64,000 nucleotides of DNA. It comes from Belliella buryatensis (GTDB lineage Bacteria; Bacteroidota; Bacteroidia; Cytophagales; Cyclobacteriaceae). Both the position numbers and the translations under genes were made by a program. The stretch covers positions 1-64,000 of the forward strand of contig NZ_FZOK01000006.1 of assembly GCF_900188245.1 (NCBI RefSeq), written 5' to 3'. Each line of letters opens with the position of its first letter. The first letter of the stretch is position 1. Below, piece by piece: positions 27,012 through 37,431 of the stretch. A model generated the notes under the pieces. The model did no database searches. It was not told where the DNA came from and saw only the letters and a program-made list of their open reading frames with translations.

Positions 27012-27189
27012 TAGTAGACAGTCGACAGACCACGGACTACAGAAGTCAATAAAATGCTTTAAAGTCAAATCTCCCATTCCCAATTTCCCTAATAACTCAA
27101 TAACCCAATCCCCAATCTTTCAATCTTCAAATTCCTAATAACTAATTCCCCAATCCCTAATTCCCCAATAACTCAATAACCTAAATCCC
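27012..27189. repeat. Degenerate C/A-rich low-complexity block
   Basis: Two adjoining degenerate blocks: 27012-27042 (GTAGACAGTCGACAGACCACGGACTAC-like) and about 27070-27189, made of variations on CCCAATCCC, AATTCC and AATAACTCAATAAC (the last exact at 27091-27104 and 27167-27180). No coding potential. It fills the gap between the STAS-like gene and the convergent mrpG. Confidence 0.75.
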
Positions 27190-27546
27190 TCAATCCTCAC
27201 TTCTCAATTTATGTGACTTCGTATCATACTTGCCCTCTAATTCATCAATTTTCGAATTTTTCCACATTTTGACACCAGTGAAATAAGAGGCTCTCCCAAT
27301 CATATGAGCACCAACAGGAGCAGTGAGCAGCATAAAAACGATAATAGCAATAACTCTTGCCAATATTGCTGCATCTGAGAAATAAATCCCAGCACCTAAC
27401 AAGATTAAACCTATGCCAAGTGTAGCAGCCTTGGTAGTCACAGAAATCCTCAAATACAGATCTGGCATTTTAACTACCCCGACCGCTGCTAGTAAAATGA
27501 ATAGTGCTCCAAGTGAGCTGAGAATGATTACGATTATTTCAGTCAT
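27190..27546 (-). CDS. mrpG: Mrp Na+/H+ antiporter subunit G
   Basis: A 118-residue three-TM subunit with the MrpG/MnhG pattern (IIVIILSSLGALFILLAAVGVVKMPDLYLRISVTTKAATLG and TAPVGAHMIGRASYF). It is one of the small subunits of the seven-gene Mrp complex that exchanges Na+ for H+ across the inner membrane. The open frame extends to 27576, but ATG at 27546, overlapping mrpF by 8 bp, gives the family start. It is the last gene of the operon. Confidence 0.93.
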   Translation of the reverse strand: MTEIIVIILSSLGALFILLAAVGVVKMPDLYLRISVTTKAATLGIGLILLGAGIYFSDAAILARVIAIIVFMLLTAPVGAHMIGRASYFTGVKMWKNSKIDELEGKYDTKSHKLRSED

Positions 27547-27814
27547 TTTTTTCTCTTTTTTCAAGGTAATAAGCAAATGCTACCGTGCCCAAGAATGCAA
27601 TCAAGGCCAAAATCATAGCAATATCTAGAAATGCTGGCTGATTGGTGATAATGCTATATACTGCAATGATACCTATGCCTGTGGTCAGTAGTAAATCCAA
27701 AGCCACAACTCTGTCGGATAGCTTGGGTCCGATTAGAAACCTGATGAAAATAATCAAGATCGATACAGCCAAAATCGGAAGTATGATGTAATATAAATAG
27801 TCGTAAACACTCAT
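27539..27814 (-). CDS. mrpF: Mrp Na+/H+ antiporter subunit F
   Basis: A 91-residue three-TM protein with the MrpF/MnhF signature FLIGPKLSDRVVALDLLLTTGIGIIAVYSI (conserved Asp and Arg/Leu pattern) and a last segment FLDIAMILALIAFLGTVAFAYYLE. It overlaps mrpE by 4 bp and mrpG by 8 bp, implying coupled translation. Confidence 0.94.
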   Translation of the reverse strand: MSVYDYLYYIILPILAVSILIIFIRFLIGPKLSDRVVALDLLLTTGIGIIAVYSIITNQPAFLDIAMILALIAFLGTVAFAYYLEKREKND

Positions 27815-28290
27815 CTTGTTATTTCTAATAGTCTACGTTCGAATCCATTTTTGATACCCGCCACAAACTCGGCTCTATCCTTGACATACATAGCGTGTAC
27901 ATACAATACCTTGCGATCATCTGATACGTCTAGACTTAAAGTACCAGGTGTCAGCGTAATTAAATTTGCTAATAAGGTTATCTCCAGGTCAGATTTGGCA
28001 TCAAGAGGTATTTTCACAATACCAGGCTCCATATAGTGCTTCGGTGTGATGACATCATAAGCCACTTCTATATTAGCTTTGATCAATTCATATAAGAAGA
28101 AAAAGACAAACCCTATAAGTTTTGGAATTCTGTTAAAGTATTTGTTTTCTCTTCTATCGGTGGCTGTGATCCACAGTAGGAAAAAGCTGAGAGCAAATCC
28201 AAACACAAAGTTCTCAACGGTGAAGGCTCCTGTGATAGCTACCCAAATCAAGGATAGTAAAAGATTGCTTAAGAATTTGGTTTTGATCAT
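27811..28290 (-). CDS. mrpE: Mrp Na+/H+ antiporter subunit E
   Basis: A 159-residue protein with two to three N-terminal membrane segments and a cytoplasmic C-terminal half bearing the MrpE signature LANLITLTPGTLSLDVSDDRKVLYVHAMYV. MrpE is needed for full activity or assembly in characterised systems. It overlaps mrpD and mrpF by 4 bp each. Confidence 0.94.
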   Translation of the reverse strand: MIKTKFLSNLLLSLIWVAITGAFTVENFVFGFALSFFLLWITATDRRENKYFNRIPKLIGFVFFFLYELIKANIEVAYDVITPKHYMEPGIVKIPLDAKSDLEITLLANLITLTPGTLSLDVSDDRKVLYVHAMYVKDRAEFVAGIKNGFERRLLEITR

Positions 28291-29810
28291 GGCATTGTTG
28301 TTTTAGATCCCAAAACTGCTTCTATATAGGCTGAAGGGTCGATCAGTTCAGCCGCTATTTGCTTGCTTAAAAGGATAATATGCTCAGCGGCTAAACCAAT
28401 ATACAGAGAAGTAGCAGCTAATAAAACAATCGGAATCACCATAGCCCATTGTTTCAAAGGTTTGAGCTCTCTGAAATATTTGACATTGATTTTTTTAGGA
28501 AGGTTCACAGCATCTTTCCAGAATACTTCAGACCAAACTTTAGCAATTACCCATAAAGTAAGAAAGCTCCCTAGTAGAATAAAACCTATCAAAGTATACT
28601 GACCTTCCAAATAACTTCCTTGTATCAAGAATAGCTTGGCCCAAAATCCAGAAAGGGGAGGTATGCCTACTAAAGAAAATAGTGGAATTGCCATCAAAAG
28701 AGAAAATTTGGGGTATTTTTTATAGATACCTCCTAGTTTTTCAATATTCAAGGTTCCTTTCAATTTGAAAATCAGACCTGAAACCAAAAACAGATTCGTT
28801 TTGACAATGATATCATGGATCAAGTAGAAGATGGCACCCACAAGAGCCAACTCAGTATAAATCCCCAAACCAGCAATCATAAATCCAATATGACAGACGA
28901 TCAGATAGGAAAAGATTTTTCGCATATTGACCTGTAAGATCGCACCAAGTCCACCAGATAAAATGGTCATTGCAGCCAATACGATCAATAAATTGCTCAA
29001 GAAAGCATCTGGTATAAAGATTAAGGTGAAAATTCTCAATAAGGCATAAACACCAACTTTAGTCAATAAGCCTCCAAAGATAGCCGAGATAGCAGGAGGA
29101 GGGGTGTGATAAGAAGCAGGTAGCCAAAAATACAGTGGGAAAATGGCTGATTTGATTCCAAAACCCACCAAGAATAAAATCGCAACCACATTAACCAAAC
29201 CCCTGTTTTCAATTTGAGCGACCTGTTCGGAAAGGTCTGCCATATTCAGACTACCGGCCATTCCATAAAGAATCGCAATTGCAGTCAAGAAAATAGCAGA
29301 AGCCAATAAATTCATAGTGACATATTTGATGGCTCCTTCTATCTGTGCTTTTTCTCCACCAATAGTGATCAGTACAAATGAAGCGATGATGATAATCTCA
29401 AACCAAACATAAAGATTGAAGATATCTCCTGTCAAAAAGGCCCCATTGAGTCCCATCAACAGGAAATTTAAAATTGGAAAATAACCAAACTTCAATCTTG
29501 CATTTCTAATACTCCCTGTTGAGAATATGGCAACAGCCATTCCAGAAATAGCAGTCAATAGAACCATCGTAGCACTGAAGACATCAGCCACAAAAGTAAT
29601 CCCAAAAGGTGCTTTCCAGCCACCTGCTTGCATGGTGAGGATACCGTTTTGATAAACTTCCTTTAGGAGCCAAATGGCAATTCCCAATGAAATCAAGCTA
29701 CAAATAATCGTAATCAAACGCTGTGCATTGACCCTGAACCAAAAAAACAGCAGCAAGACAGCTGTGAATAATTGGAAGATTACTGGTAAAATTATGTATG
29801 GATTATTCAT
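28287..29810 (-). CDS. mrpD: Mrp Na+/H+ antiporter subunit D
   Basis: A 507-residue, about 14-TM protein homologous to the NuoM/NuoN proton-pumping subunits of complex I. The core family region is [18 protein letters not shown] (conserved Glu in TM5), [43 protein letters not shown] (with the conserved Lys) and the later [14 protein letters not shown]. It forms one of the two large ion-translocating subunits with MrpA. It overlaps mrpC by 8 bp. Confidence 0.96.
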   Translation of the reverse strand: MNNPYIILPVIFQLFTAVLLLFFWFRVNAQRLITIICSLISLGIAIWLLKEVYQNGILTMQAGGWKAPFGITFVADVFSATMVLLTAISGMAVAIFSTGSIRNARLKFGYFPILNFLLMGLNGAFLTGDIFNLYVWFEIIIIASFVLITIGGEKAQIEGAIKYVTMNLLASAIFLTAIAILYGMAGSLNMADLSEQVAQIENRGLVNVVAILFLVGFGIKSAIFPLYFWLPASYHTPPPAISAIFGGLLTKVGVYALLRIFTLIFIPDAFLSNLLIVLAAMTILSGGLGAILQVNMRKIFSYLIVCHIGFMIAGLGIYTELALVGAIFYLIHDIIVKTNLFLVSGLIFKLKGTLNIEKLGGIYKKYPKFSLLMAIPLFSLVGIPPLSGFWAKLFLIQGSYLEGQYTLIGFILLGSFLTLWVIAKVWSEVFWKDAVNLPKKINVKYFRELKPLKQWAMVIPIVLLAATSLYIGLAAEHIILLSKQIAAELIDPSAYIEAVLGSKTTMP

Positions 29811-30159
29811 AAATTTCGTCGGTAGTATTCAATTCATCCAAATCATCCGTGTCGGTGATTTTATAAGCTCTTTTGACAAGAATGATGGCAAAAGACTGTA
29901 AACCAAAACTGATTACAATCGCTGTGAGTATCAAAGCTTGGGGCACAGGGTCTGCATAGATTTCAGTGAGCATTTTGGCGGATGATTCTATAATTGGTGG
30001 TTTTCCTTTGACAATACGTCCCAATAGGAAAATCAGCATATTTGCTCCATTTCCCAATAAAATCAAACCAATGATCAGCTTAACCATACTTCTTCTAAGC
30101 ATCATGAAGATACCCGAAGCATAAAGTAATCCGATCAAAATGACGAGTAATAATTCCAT
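29803..30159 (-). CDS. mrpC: Mrp Na+/H+ antiporter subunit C
   Basis: A 118-residue NuoK homologue with three membrane segments: [35 protein letters not shown], then [28 protein letters not shown]. The conserved DPxPQALxLTAIVI motif is complete. It lies 1 bp after mrpB and overlaps mrpD. Confidence 0.95.
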   Translation of the reverse strand: MELLLVILIGLLYASGIFMMLRRSMVKLIIGLILLGNGANMLIFLLGRIVKGKPPIIESSAKMLTEIYADPVPQALILTAIVISFGLQSFAIILVKRAYKITDTDDLDELNTTDEIYE

Positions 30160-30160
30160 A

Positions 30161-30571
30161 TTAAAGTGTTTCCGAAATTGTGAAAATGATCGTAAGTGTC
30201 ACACCTATTACAACAAGGTATACACCAGTGTCAAAAAATAAAGCTGAACCCACCATGCCAATCACAGGCAGCGGGTCTTCAAACCATAATCCAGTCATGA
30301 AGCTTTGTCCTACCAATAAAGGAGCAGCACCACTCAGTAGGGCAATGCATAGGCCAATAGGCATCAAAAAACCTGGATGAAACTTAATCAAGCTCTTGGT
30401 CTGCTCTAGGCCATTGGCAAAAGAGTGAATGACGAATGCTATAGAGGCGATCAGTCCTCCTACAAAACCTCCTCCGGGCAAATAATGACCTCTCAATAGG
30501 ATAAATACAGAAAAGAGAATCAATAATGGTAAAAGATAGGTTGATGCTGTTTTGAATATGATAGTCTTCAT
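30161..30571 (-). CDS. mrpB: Mrp Na+/H+ antiporter subunit B
   Basis: A 136-residue four-TM protein with the MnhB signature [25 protein letters not shown]. The C-terminus ([20 protein letters not shown]) matches the family end. It lies 1 bp from both mrpA and mrpC, so it is a separate gene in this organism, while the C-terminus of MrpA carries the second MrpB-like piece. Confidence 0.95.
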   Translation of the reverse strand: MKTIIFKTASTYLLPLLILFSVFILLRGHYLPGGGFVGGLIASIAFVIHSFANGLEQTKSLIKFHPGFLMPIGLCIALLSGAAPLLVGQSFMTGLWFEDPLPVIGMVGSALFFDTGVYLVVIGVTLTIIFTISETL

Positions 30572-30572
30572 G

Positions 30573-32879
30573 TTATTCCTTCTCTATACTTTTCAGTCTC
30601 AATTTCAATAAACTAAATACCCCAATGGCAGCAATGACCAAAACGGTAATTTCTACAATGGTATCCAATCCTCTAAAATCCACCAGAATGACATTGACCA
30701 CATTTTTTCCCTTGGCAAGGATGTATGCGCTTTCAGCATAGAAGATGGAGGTTTCCCTATTCAATGGCTCTGAAAGTACTTCAAGCGTTAGGATAGCGAT
30801 CAGAGTTCCAAAAAATACTGATAGAATCCCATCTCTTACCCTGACTCTCCTTTTAGAGAAAGTCTTATATTTCGGTAAGTTATAGATTACCAAAACAAAT
30901 AGAATAACGGTCAATGTATCAATAGAAAACTGAGTCATTGCTAGATCTGGGGCCGAATAGAATAAGAAAATCAAACAAATTGAATAGCCTATCACTCCCA
31001 GTGATGCAACAGCTACAAGTCGTGACTTTGAGAAAACAGTGAAAATGATCGAGATGATCATGATCAGGACTACAATCACTTCATAGATGGTCAATTCGGT
31101 AAGCTTAGCAGTATCCACGTAAAAGTTTACACCTTGATAAAGTCTATAACCTAGCAATATGGTCAAAAAACCAAGTATAGTAATTACATAGTTTCTCAAG
31201 TATCCATTTTGGAAAAATCCAGTCCAGAGTTTTGCAAATTCTGAAAATAACCTCCCAAATAACATAGCGATAGTCTGAGGAGAGAACAACTCGAACTTGA
31301 GAGTTTTGCCAAAAAGGGCTTCTGATGGCTTCAATTTCCAATACAAAAGAACACCTAGCGTCAAGGTTAGCATACTTAGGCCTAGTACTACATTGAACCC
31401 ATGCCATAGCTTCAGATGTATGAGCGTATCATTATTGGTCAGGCTGCTGAATACTGGCTGAATCAAATTTTTCTCAATCAATACAGGGAAAAGCCCAAAA
31501 ACTAAGCCTAAAACAGCAAGGATCAGTGGAGGAACCCACATGGTTGGGTGTGGAAGATGAACTTTGGAGAACTCAGCAGGTAGATTTCCTGCAAATGGTT
31601 TATAGCCAGCCAAAAGTCCTGCAAAGAGCAAACAAATATTCGTGAGGATGGCTGCGCCCGTCAAGAGATAAGCCCAATCTCCAAAGTGCAAAGTGGCTTC
31701 ATAGATCAAGTCTTTGCCAATAAAACCAAAGAAAGGTGGTGCTCCAGCATTAGAAAGAGCGGCCAATCCTGCGGCAATTGCCACAGGCATCATGACTTTT
31801 CTTAATCCACCTAATACTGTCACATCTCGAGTGCCAGTTTCATGATCTACAATACCAGTAATCAAGAAAAGCGTGGCTTTGTATAAAGCATGAACTAGAA
31901 TAAACACACAAGCGGCTAACAAGGACTCTTCGGTTCCTAATCCAATTAGAAAAACCAAAATCCCTAAAGCTGAGATGGTAGAATAGGCCAAGATGCTTTT
32001 CATATCCATTCTGAAGATAGCGTGAATAGCTGCATAGACCATCGTCACTGCTCCGACGATGATCAATGTGGTGTTCCATTCAGCAGTACCGCCAAGAAGG
32101 GGTGTAAATCTGGCTAGGATATAAATACCAGCTTTTACCATCGTCGCAGAGTGCAAGTAAGTGCTCACAGGTGTTGGCGCTTTCATCGCTCCTGGTAACC
32201 AAAAGTGAAAAGGGAACTGTGCAGATTTGGTGAAGGCACCAAGAAACACCAAGAGAATGATCCATCCATAATTGTCATGTGCTTGAATCAAATTTCCATT
32301 GGATAATAATTCCTGAAAAGAGTAAGATCCTCCAGCAGTACCAAGGAGCAACATCCCCGCTAATAGGAATAAACCACCCATTCCAGTTATGCTTAATGCT
32401 AGTAAGGCAGATTTTCTTGATTTGGGATCATCATTATTGAATCCGATCAAGAAGAAGGAACTGATACTGGTAAGTTCCCAAAATATAAATAACGTGATGA
32501 TATTATCCGATAACACTAAGCCTAGCATAGATGCCATAAACATACTTAGGTAGCCGTAAAACCTATCTAAATATATATGGCCTTTGAGATAACTGAAAGT
32601 ATAGAAAAATACCAAGGTTCCAATTCCAGTGATCAGCAAGGCAAAGAGCATAGATAGTCCATCCAAGTGAAAGGATAGGTTGATACCAAAGCTTGGGACC
32701 CATTCGTATACAAAACTTAGTTTTTCGCCTTTGCCAATTCTCGGAAGATAGCTCGCGAAATACACAAACAAGCTCATAGGGAGAAAAGGAAGCAGTATAG
32801 AGCCTTTACTTTTTATAAACTTGCTCAAAAGCGGAATCAAGGCCGCAACTATAAATCCTGATAATATGGCTATGATCAT
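30573..32879 (-). CDS. mrpA: Mrp Na+/H+ antiporter subunit A
   Basis: A 768-residue, about 20-TM protein, first gene of mrpABCDEFG. The N-terminal two-thirds are NuoL-like (ITLFIFWELTSISSFFLIGF with the key Glu; FHFWLPGAMKAPTPVSTYLHSATMVKAGIYIL with Lys and His). The C-terminal third contains the MrpA-specific DUF4040 segment (GYSICLIFLFYSAPDLAMTQFSIDTLTVIL) and an MbhE-like pair of segments (LVDFRGLDTIVEITVLVIAAIGVF). The operon order and composition are complete. No clear promoter consensus was seen in the 245 bp shared with the divergent ppc gene. Confidence 0.96.
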   Translation of the reverse strand: MIIAILSGFIVAALIPLLSKFIKSKGSILLPFLPMSLFVYFASYLPRIGKGEKLSFVYEWVPSFGINLSFHLDGLSMLFALLITGIGTLVFFYTFSYLKGHIYLDRFYGYLSMFMASMLGLVLSDNIITLFIFWELTSISSFFLIGFNNDDPKSRKSALLALSITGMGGLFLLAGMLLLGTAGGSYSFQELLSNGNLIQAHDNYGWIILLVFLGAFTKSAQFPFHFWLPGAMKAPTPVSTYLHSATMVKAGIYILARFTPLLGGTAEWNTTLIIVGAVTMVYAAIHAIFRMDMKSILAYSTISALGILVFLIGLGTEESLLAACVFILVHALYKATLFLITGIVDHETGTRDVTVLGGLRKVMMPVAIAAGLAALSNAGAPPFFGFIGKDLIYEATLHFGDWAYLLTGAAILTNICLLFAGLLAGYKPFAGNLPAEFSKVHLPHPTMWVPPLILAVLGLVFGLFPVLIEKNLIQPVFSSLTNNDTLIHLKLWHGFNVVLGLSMLTLTLGVLLYWKLKPSEALFGKTLKFELFSPQTIAMLFGRLFSEFAKLWTGFFQNGYLRNYVITILGFLTILLGYRLYQGVNFYVDTAKLTELTIYEVIVVLIMIISIIFTVFSKSRLVAVASLGVIGYSICLIFLFYSAPDLAMTQFSIDTLTVILFVLVIYNLPKYKTFSKRRVRVRDGILSVFFGTLIAILTLEVLSEPLNRETSIFYAESAYILAKGKNVVNVILVDFRGLDTIVEITVLVIAAIGVFSLLKLRLKSIEKE

Positions 32880-33124
32880 GTATCTCTGGATATTTCTTTA
32901 GCGATTTAAAAATTCTAAATTACAAAAAAAGGTCTAGGTCTTGCCTAGTCTTTTGATAGAAGGTAATTAGTCTGGTGGTGATTCATTCAGTTTTTGTTTG
33001 TTTTACCGATAGAATATTCAAAAATAAACTGAATTTGATATTAAAATCATATTGATAGGCCTAATTTTCTGAAAAAAAATAAAAATTGAGTATTTTTACT
33101 TTTATCAAACCATAAAACCATAAA

Positions 33125-35680
33125 ATGTCAAATAACAAATACCAAAACGAAGTAGCCAAGCGCTTCACGATTTACAACAGTCTATTTTTAGATCTTCCAT
33201 TTAGCGATATTAATAGAACAGGGACATTACTTCCCATTTTGGCAAGTAAATGTGAAGAAGGCTATGATAAGGATAAAAGCCCAAAAGAGATCATTCAAGG
33301 TTTTTTTCAAGAATTAATGTCTAAGCATTCTGAAGAGCAAAGACATGATTTACTTTTCAAGATGGTTCAATATGTAGAAAGGCAAGTAGTTTTGTTTGAT
33401 TCAATCGAAGATGCTGCCTTTGACAAAATTCATGATTTGAGAGGAAAAGGGAGCGTTCAGGCACTTCTAGCTAGAGTAGAAAATGACCGCAAAAAGGAGG
33501 CTTTAATCGAAAAGCTCAATAATTTTTCTGTGAGACTTACACTAACTGCTCACCCTACGCAATTTTATCCAGGTAATGTTTTAGGAATTATCACCGACTT
33601 AGAGACAGCAATCAAAAACAATGATCTTGGTAATATCAACCTGCTTTTACAACAGCTTGGTAAAACAGGTTTTATCAATAAAGAAAAGCCTACTCCTCTT
33701 GATGAAGCTGTGAGTTTGATTTGGTTTTTGACCAATGTGTTTTATAAAAGTATACCTGATATCTTGACACGCTTACTCAATAGTTTGGACATTCCCCTAC
33801 ATGATTGGGATAATCCCGGCTTATTGAAAGTTGGTTTTTGGCCAGGAGGTGACAGGGATGGAAATCCTTTTGTGACACATGATATCACGGTAAAAGTAGC
33901 CGAGAGACTACAAAAGTGGATTTTGAGGTGCTACTACAGAGATGTGCGTTTGATCAAGCGAAGGTTGACCTTCAAGCACGTGGAGCCAATCATGGCAAAA
34001 GTTGAATCAGGTCTATTCAATTCCCTTTTCGAGGATCAGAGTTTTTATACAAGCAAGGATGCGCTATTGTCGGACTTGATGGAAGCAAGGAAATGTTTGG
34101 TAGAATACCATGATGGACTTTTCCTAGATCAGCTGGATGAATTTATCTTGAAGGTCAAAATATTCGGCTTCCACTTTGCCAATATGGATGTAAGACAGGA
34201 TAGTAGGAAGCACGATGGGCTTTGGGATGAATTGATAGCATTGAAATTAGGTTCCAAAGAGTTAGAAAAGTATCATGAACTGTCTGAAGTAGAAAAGATC
34301 AGCTATCTATTTGATTTTGATCAATTACCAGATTTCGACAAAATTCAAGATGATTTTCACAAGGAAATGTTGAAGAGTTTTGATGCCATACAGACTGTTC
34401 AAAAAGAGAATGGAGAAGATGGCTTGCATCGGTATATTATTTCCAATTGCCAATCGGCCTTACATGTTTTAGAGGTTTTTAAATTGGCGCAGTTGAACAT
34501 CAAACACCAATCTGGTCAATTACCATTAGATATTGTTCCTCTTTTTGAAACTATCGATGACTTGGCTAAAGCTCCTCAAATCATGGAGCAATTGTATAAA
34601 AATGAAGCCTATGCTGCTCACCTTCAAAGCAGAGGTGCCAAACAAACCATCATGTTGGGTTTTTCTGATGGCACCAAGGATGGAGGCTACATCAGGGCCA
34701 ATTGGTCTATTTTACAAGCAAAAGAGGAGTTGACAAAAGTTTCTAGACTTTATGATGTCAGTGTGGTATTCTTTGATGGGAGAGGAGGCCCCCCCGCGAG
34801 AGGTGGAGGAAATATGCATAATTTCTATGCTTCACTAGGTCCACAAGTAGAAAATAAGGAAATACAGATCACCATACAGGGACAAACAATCTCTGCGAAT
34901 TATGGCAAACCTGTGTCCTGTACCTATAATCTAGAACAACTACTCTGTGCAGGAATAGAAAATGAACTTTATCCATCTTCCGAAAAATCTCTTACTGACG
35001 AGCAAAGAGCCTTGATCAATCGGATGGCAGATGTCTCTTATCAGTTTTATAAAGATTTTAAAAATCACCCACAGTTTCTGCCATATTTGGAGCATGTGAC
35101 CCCTTTAAAATATTTTGGCAAGGTAAATATTGGTTCTAGACCTTTGAAAAGAGGAAAGGATAGTGGGTTGAAATTCGATGATTTGAGAGCGATTCCATTT
35201 GTTGGGTCTTGGGCGCAAATGAAGCAGAATATTCCTGGTTTCTTTGGCGTGGGAGCAGCTTTAGAAGCATTGAAAGAGGAGGGGAGATTTGAAGCAGCTC
35301 AAGCACTGTACCAAGACTCCCTGTTTTTCAGATCGCTTTTAGGAAATAGTATGCAGTCACTGGCCAAATCATTTTATAAGTCTACAGCTTACCTTCAAAA
35401 TGATCCAAAATACGCTGATCTTTGGAATTTGATGTTTGGGGAATATCAAAGGACTTTGAAGCTAATTCTAGAAGTCTCCGGTATGGATGTTTTACTTCAA
35501 GATAATTTGACCTCAAAAGAGTCCATTGAGATCAGGGAAAAAATCGTACTTCCTTTGATCACCATACAGCAGTATGCTATTCAGAGTATGTTGGAGCGTG
35601 GGGAGGATGATCCTGTCTTGCAGAAATTGATTCTCCGAACCATGTTTGGAATCATCAATGCGGCAAGAAATGCGGCATAA
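33125..35680 (+). CDS. ppc: Phosphoenolpyruvate carboxylase
   Basis: An 851-residue PEP carboxylase, which carboxylates PEP to oxaloacetate to refill the TCA cycle. Visible active-site segments are LTAHPTQFYPGN (catalytic His), FWPGGDRDGNPFVT, MLGFSDGTKDGGYIRANW and FFDGRGGPPARGGGNMH (glycine loop), plus a C-terminal ...RNAA replacing the usual RNTG. Length fits the family (850-950). It is monocistronic, divergent from mrpA, and closed by a strong terminator. The region 32880-33124 is AT-rich and holds no clear consensus promoter. Confidence 0.95.
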   Translation: MSNNKYQNEVAKRFTIYNSLFLDLPFSDINRTGTLLPILASKCEEGYDKDKSPKEIIQGFFQELMSKHSEEQRHDLLFKMVQYVERQVVLFDSIEDAAFDKIHDLRGKGSVQALLARVENDRKKEALIEKLNNFSVRLTLTAHPTQFYPGNVLGIITDLETAIKNNDLGNINLLLQQLGKTGFINKEKPTPLDEAVSLIWFLTNVFYKSIPDILTRLLNSLDIPLHDWDNPGLLKVGFWPGGDRDGNPFVTHDITVKVAERLQKWILRCYYRDVRLIKRRLTFKHVEPIMAKVESGLFNSLFEDQSFYTSKDALLSDLMEARKCLVEYHDGLFLDQLDEFILKVKIFGFHFANMDVRQDSRKHDGLWDELIALKLGSKELEKYHELSEVEKISYLFDFDQLPDFDKIQDDFHKEMLKSFDAIQTVQKENGEDGLHRYIISNCQSALHVLEVFKLAQLNIKHQSGQLPLDIVPLFETIDDLAKAPQIMEQLYKNEAYAAHLQSRGAKQTIMLGFSDGTKDGGYIRANWSILQAKEELTKVSRLYDVSVVFFDGRGGPPARGGGNMHNFYASLGPQVENKEIQITIQGQTISANYGKPVSCTYNLEQLLCAGIENELYPSSEKSLTDEQRALINRMADVSYQFYKDFKNHPQFLPYLEHVTPLKYFGKVNIGSRPLKRGKDSGLKFDDLRAIPFVGSWAQMKQNIPGFFGVGAALEALKEEGRFEAAQALYQDSLFFRSLLGNSMQSLAKSFYKSTAYLQNDPKYADLWNLMFGEYQRTLKLILEVSGMDVLLQDNLTSKESIEIREKIVLPLITIQQYAIQSMLERGEDDPVLQKLILRTMFGIINAARNAA

Positions 35681-35685
35681 TTCAA

Positions 35686-35711
35686 AACCCGGCTTAAGGC
35701 CGGGTTTTTTT
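35686..35711 (+). terminator. Terminator after ppc
   Basis: AACCCGGC (35686-35693) pairs with GCCGGGTT (35699-35706), loop of 5 nt, then a run of T to 35711. GC-rich stem unusual for this AT-rich sequence. Confidence 0.92.
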
Positions 35712-35715
35712 AGTT

Positions 35716-37206
35716 TTAGTCTTCATCCTCTTCAATTTCAACTTCAATTGGAACATGAAGCACTTCATAGACTTTTTTGAGACAATCTTTATTTTCTGAC
35801 AAGACCAAGAGTTGATCCCATGCTTGGATTTCGGTACTTCCCTTTGGAGTGATATATTCGCCATTTCTTCTCAGCATGGCTATGATTGCGTTCTTTGGAA
35901 AGCCAATTTCTAAAATTTTCCTACCGATAATTTCATTTCCATCAGGAATGACGACTTCTGACATCTCTGTTTTTGGTGCTTCATTCATGATGTAATCGAT
36001 AGGAGATTTTGGTTTTGCTTTCTCTGGTAAAGATACTTTGAACCAATTGGCTACAACAGATAATGTAGTGCCTTGAATCAATACCGAGGTCAAGGAAATG
36101 AAAAAGACCAAATTAAAGATCATATGGGCTTTGTCAATACCAGCGATCAAAGGGTAAGTTGCAAACACAATAGGTACTGCTCCCCTCAGGCCAACCCATG
36201 AGATATACCAACGACTTCTATTTTTCATTTTAAAAGGCAGTAGTGTCAGAAACACGCCTAATGGTCTGGATACAAAAATCAAGAAAGCAGAAACAGCTAC
36301 TCCTAAACCGATCAATGGAATGATTTCAGAAGGATTGACCAAAAGTCCAAGAGTGAGAAAGAGTACTATTTGCATCAACCAAGCCAAACCATCAAACATT
36401 TTCAGGATTGAGTTTTTGTGAATGAGCTCCTGCTGACCAAGGTAAACCGCACAAAGGTAAACTGCCAAGAAGCCATTTCCACCTAATAAATCTGTAAAGG
36501 AAAATGTAACAAACATCAAGGAAATAACTAGAACAGGGTACAAACCTTCGAAGCCTAGATTGATTCTATTGATAGCTTGCTTACTCAACCAACCGAAAAG
36601 TAAACCTAATGCCCCGCCAATGATCATTTGCTGAAAGAATAATAAGAAAATGGATAGGATTCCTTGATTTGGATTAAGAACAAGCCCTAAAAAGGCAATT
36701 GTCAGCACGTAAGCCATTGGATCATTACTACCGCTTTCTAGCTCCAAAGTAGATCTCAAACGGTATTTGAGTGCAAGGCTTTTTGATCTTAGAATTGAAA
36801 ATACGGCTGCGGCATCTGTGGAAGACACAATTGCACCGAGAAGTAAGCCCTCTAAAATAGTAAAATCTGTCAATAACCAAACAAATACTCCAACTGAGGA
36901 AGCTGTCAGAAGCACTCCAACTGTAGATAGTGCAATCCCTTTGCCTAATACAGGCTTTATAGATTTCCAACTGGTATCAAGCCCCCCTGAAAAAAGGATG
37001 AAATTCAATGATACAATTCCGATGAACTGAGCAATTTCGGGATTATTGAACTGAATACCGAGTCCATCGGATCCTGCTAACATACCAACCAATAGAAATA
37101 AAATCAAAGTTGGGACGCCAAACTTATAGGAGGTTTTTCCAGCTAGTATGCTCAGGAAAAGTAAGACGGATCCTATGAGAAGAATGTTTTCTATAGTGAG
37201 ACTCAT
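35716..37206 (-). CDS. CPA1-family K+/H+ antiporter with TrkA-C domain
   Basis: A 496-residue NhaP2/CvrA-like antiporter. About 12-13 membrane segments (residues 5-390) contain FGVPTLILFLLVGMLAGSDGLG, the ion-site regions IVSSTDAAAVFSIL and LELESGSNDPMAYVL, and SWVGLRGAVPIVFATYP. A cytoplasmic TrkA-C/RCK-C domain (about 410-490, VVIPDGNEIIGRKILEIGFPKNAIIAMLRRNGE) likely gates transport by ligand binding. K+ specificity is inferred from NhaP2. It is convergent with ppc and divergent from the stress-protein operon. Confidence 0.9.
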   Translation of the reverse strand: MSLTIENILLIGSVLLFLSILAGKTSYKFGVPTLILFLLVGMLAGSDGLGIQFNNPEIAQFIGIVSLNFILFSGGLDTSWKSIKPVLGKGIALSTVGVLLTASSVGVFVWLLTDFTILEGLLLGAIVSSTDAAAVFSILRSKSLALKYRLRSTLELESGSNDPMAYVLTIAFLGLVLNPNQGILSIFLLFFQQMIIGGALGLLFGWLSKQAINRINLGFEGLYPVLVISLMFVTFSFTDLLGGNGFLAVYLCAVYLGQQELIHKNSILKMFDGLAWLMQIVLFLTLGLLVNPSEIIPLIGLGVAVSAFLIFVSRPLGVFLTLLPFKMKNRSRWYISWVGLRGAVPIVFATYPLIAGIDKAHMIFNLVFFISLTSVLIQGTTLSVVANWFKVSLPEKAKPKSPIDYIMNEAPKTEMSEVVIPDGNEIIGRKILEIGFPKNAIIAMLRRNGEYITPKGSTEIQAWDQLLVLSENKDCLKKVYEVLHVPIEVEIEEDED

Positions 37207-37431
37207 TTGGTCGGTTGCTTAAATAATGTTCAAATCAAGTTTTCTTGAAATTTCAAATTAACACAATATAAAGTTTAATTTAAATGTATAGCGGAAAGGA
37301 TAATGAAATGTTACAGTTTCAAATGAAATAAGTCAATTAGAAAATTGAAAGTTACACCAATTGGTTAATTCATGCATCTCTATGGGGTAATCAAATATTT
37401 TTCTAATTTTAGCTAAACAAGACAGGTTACT

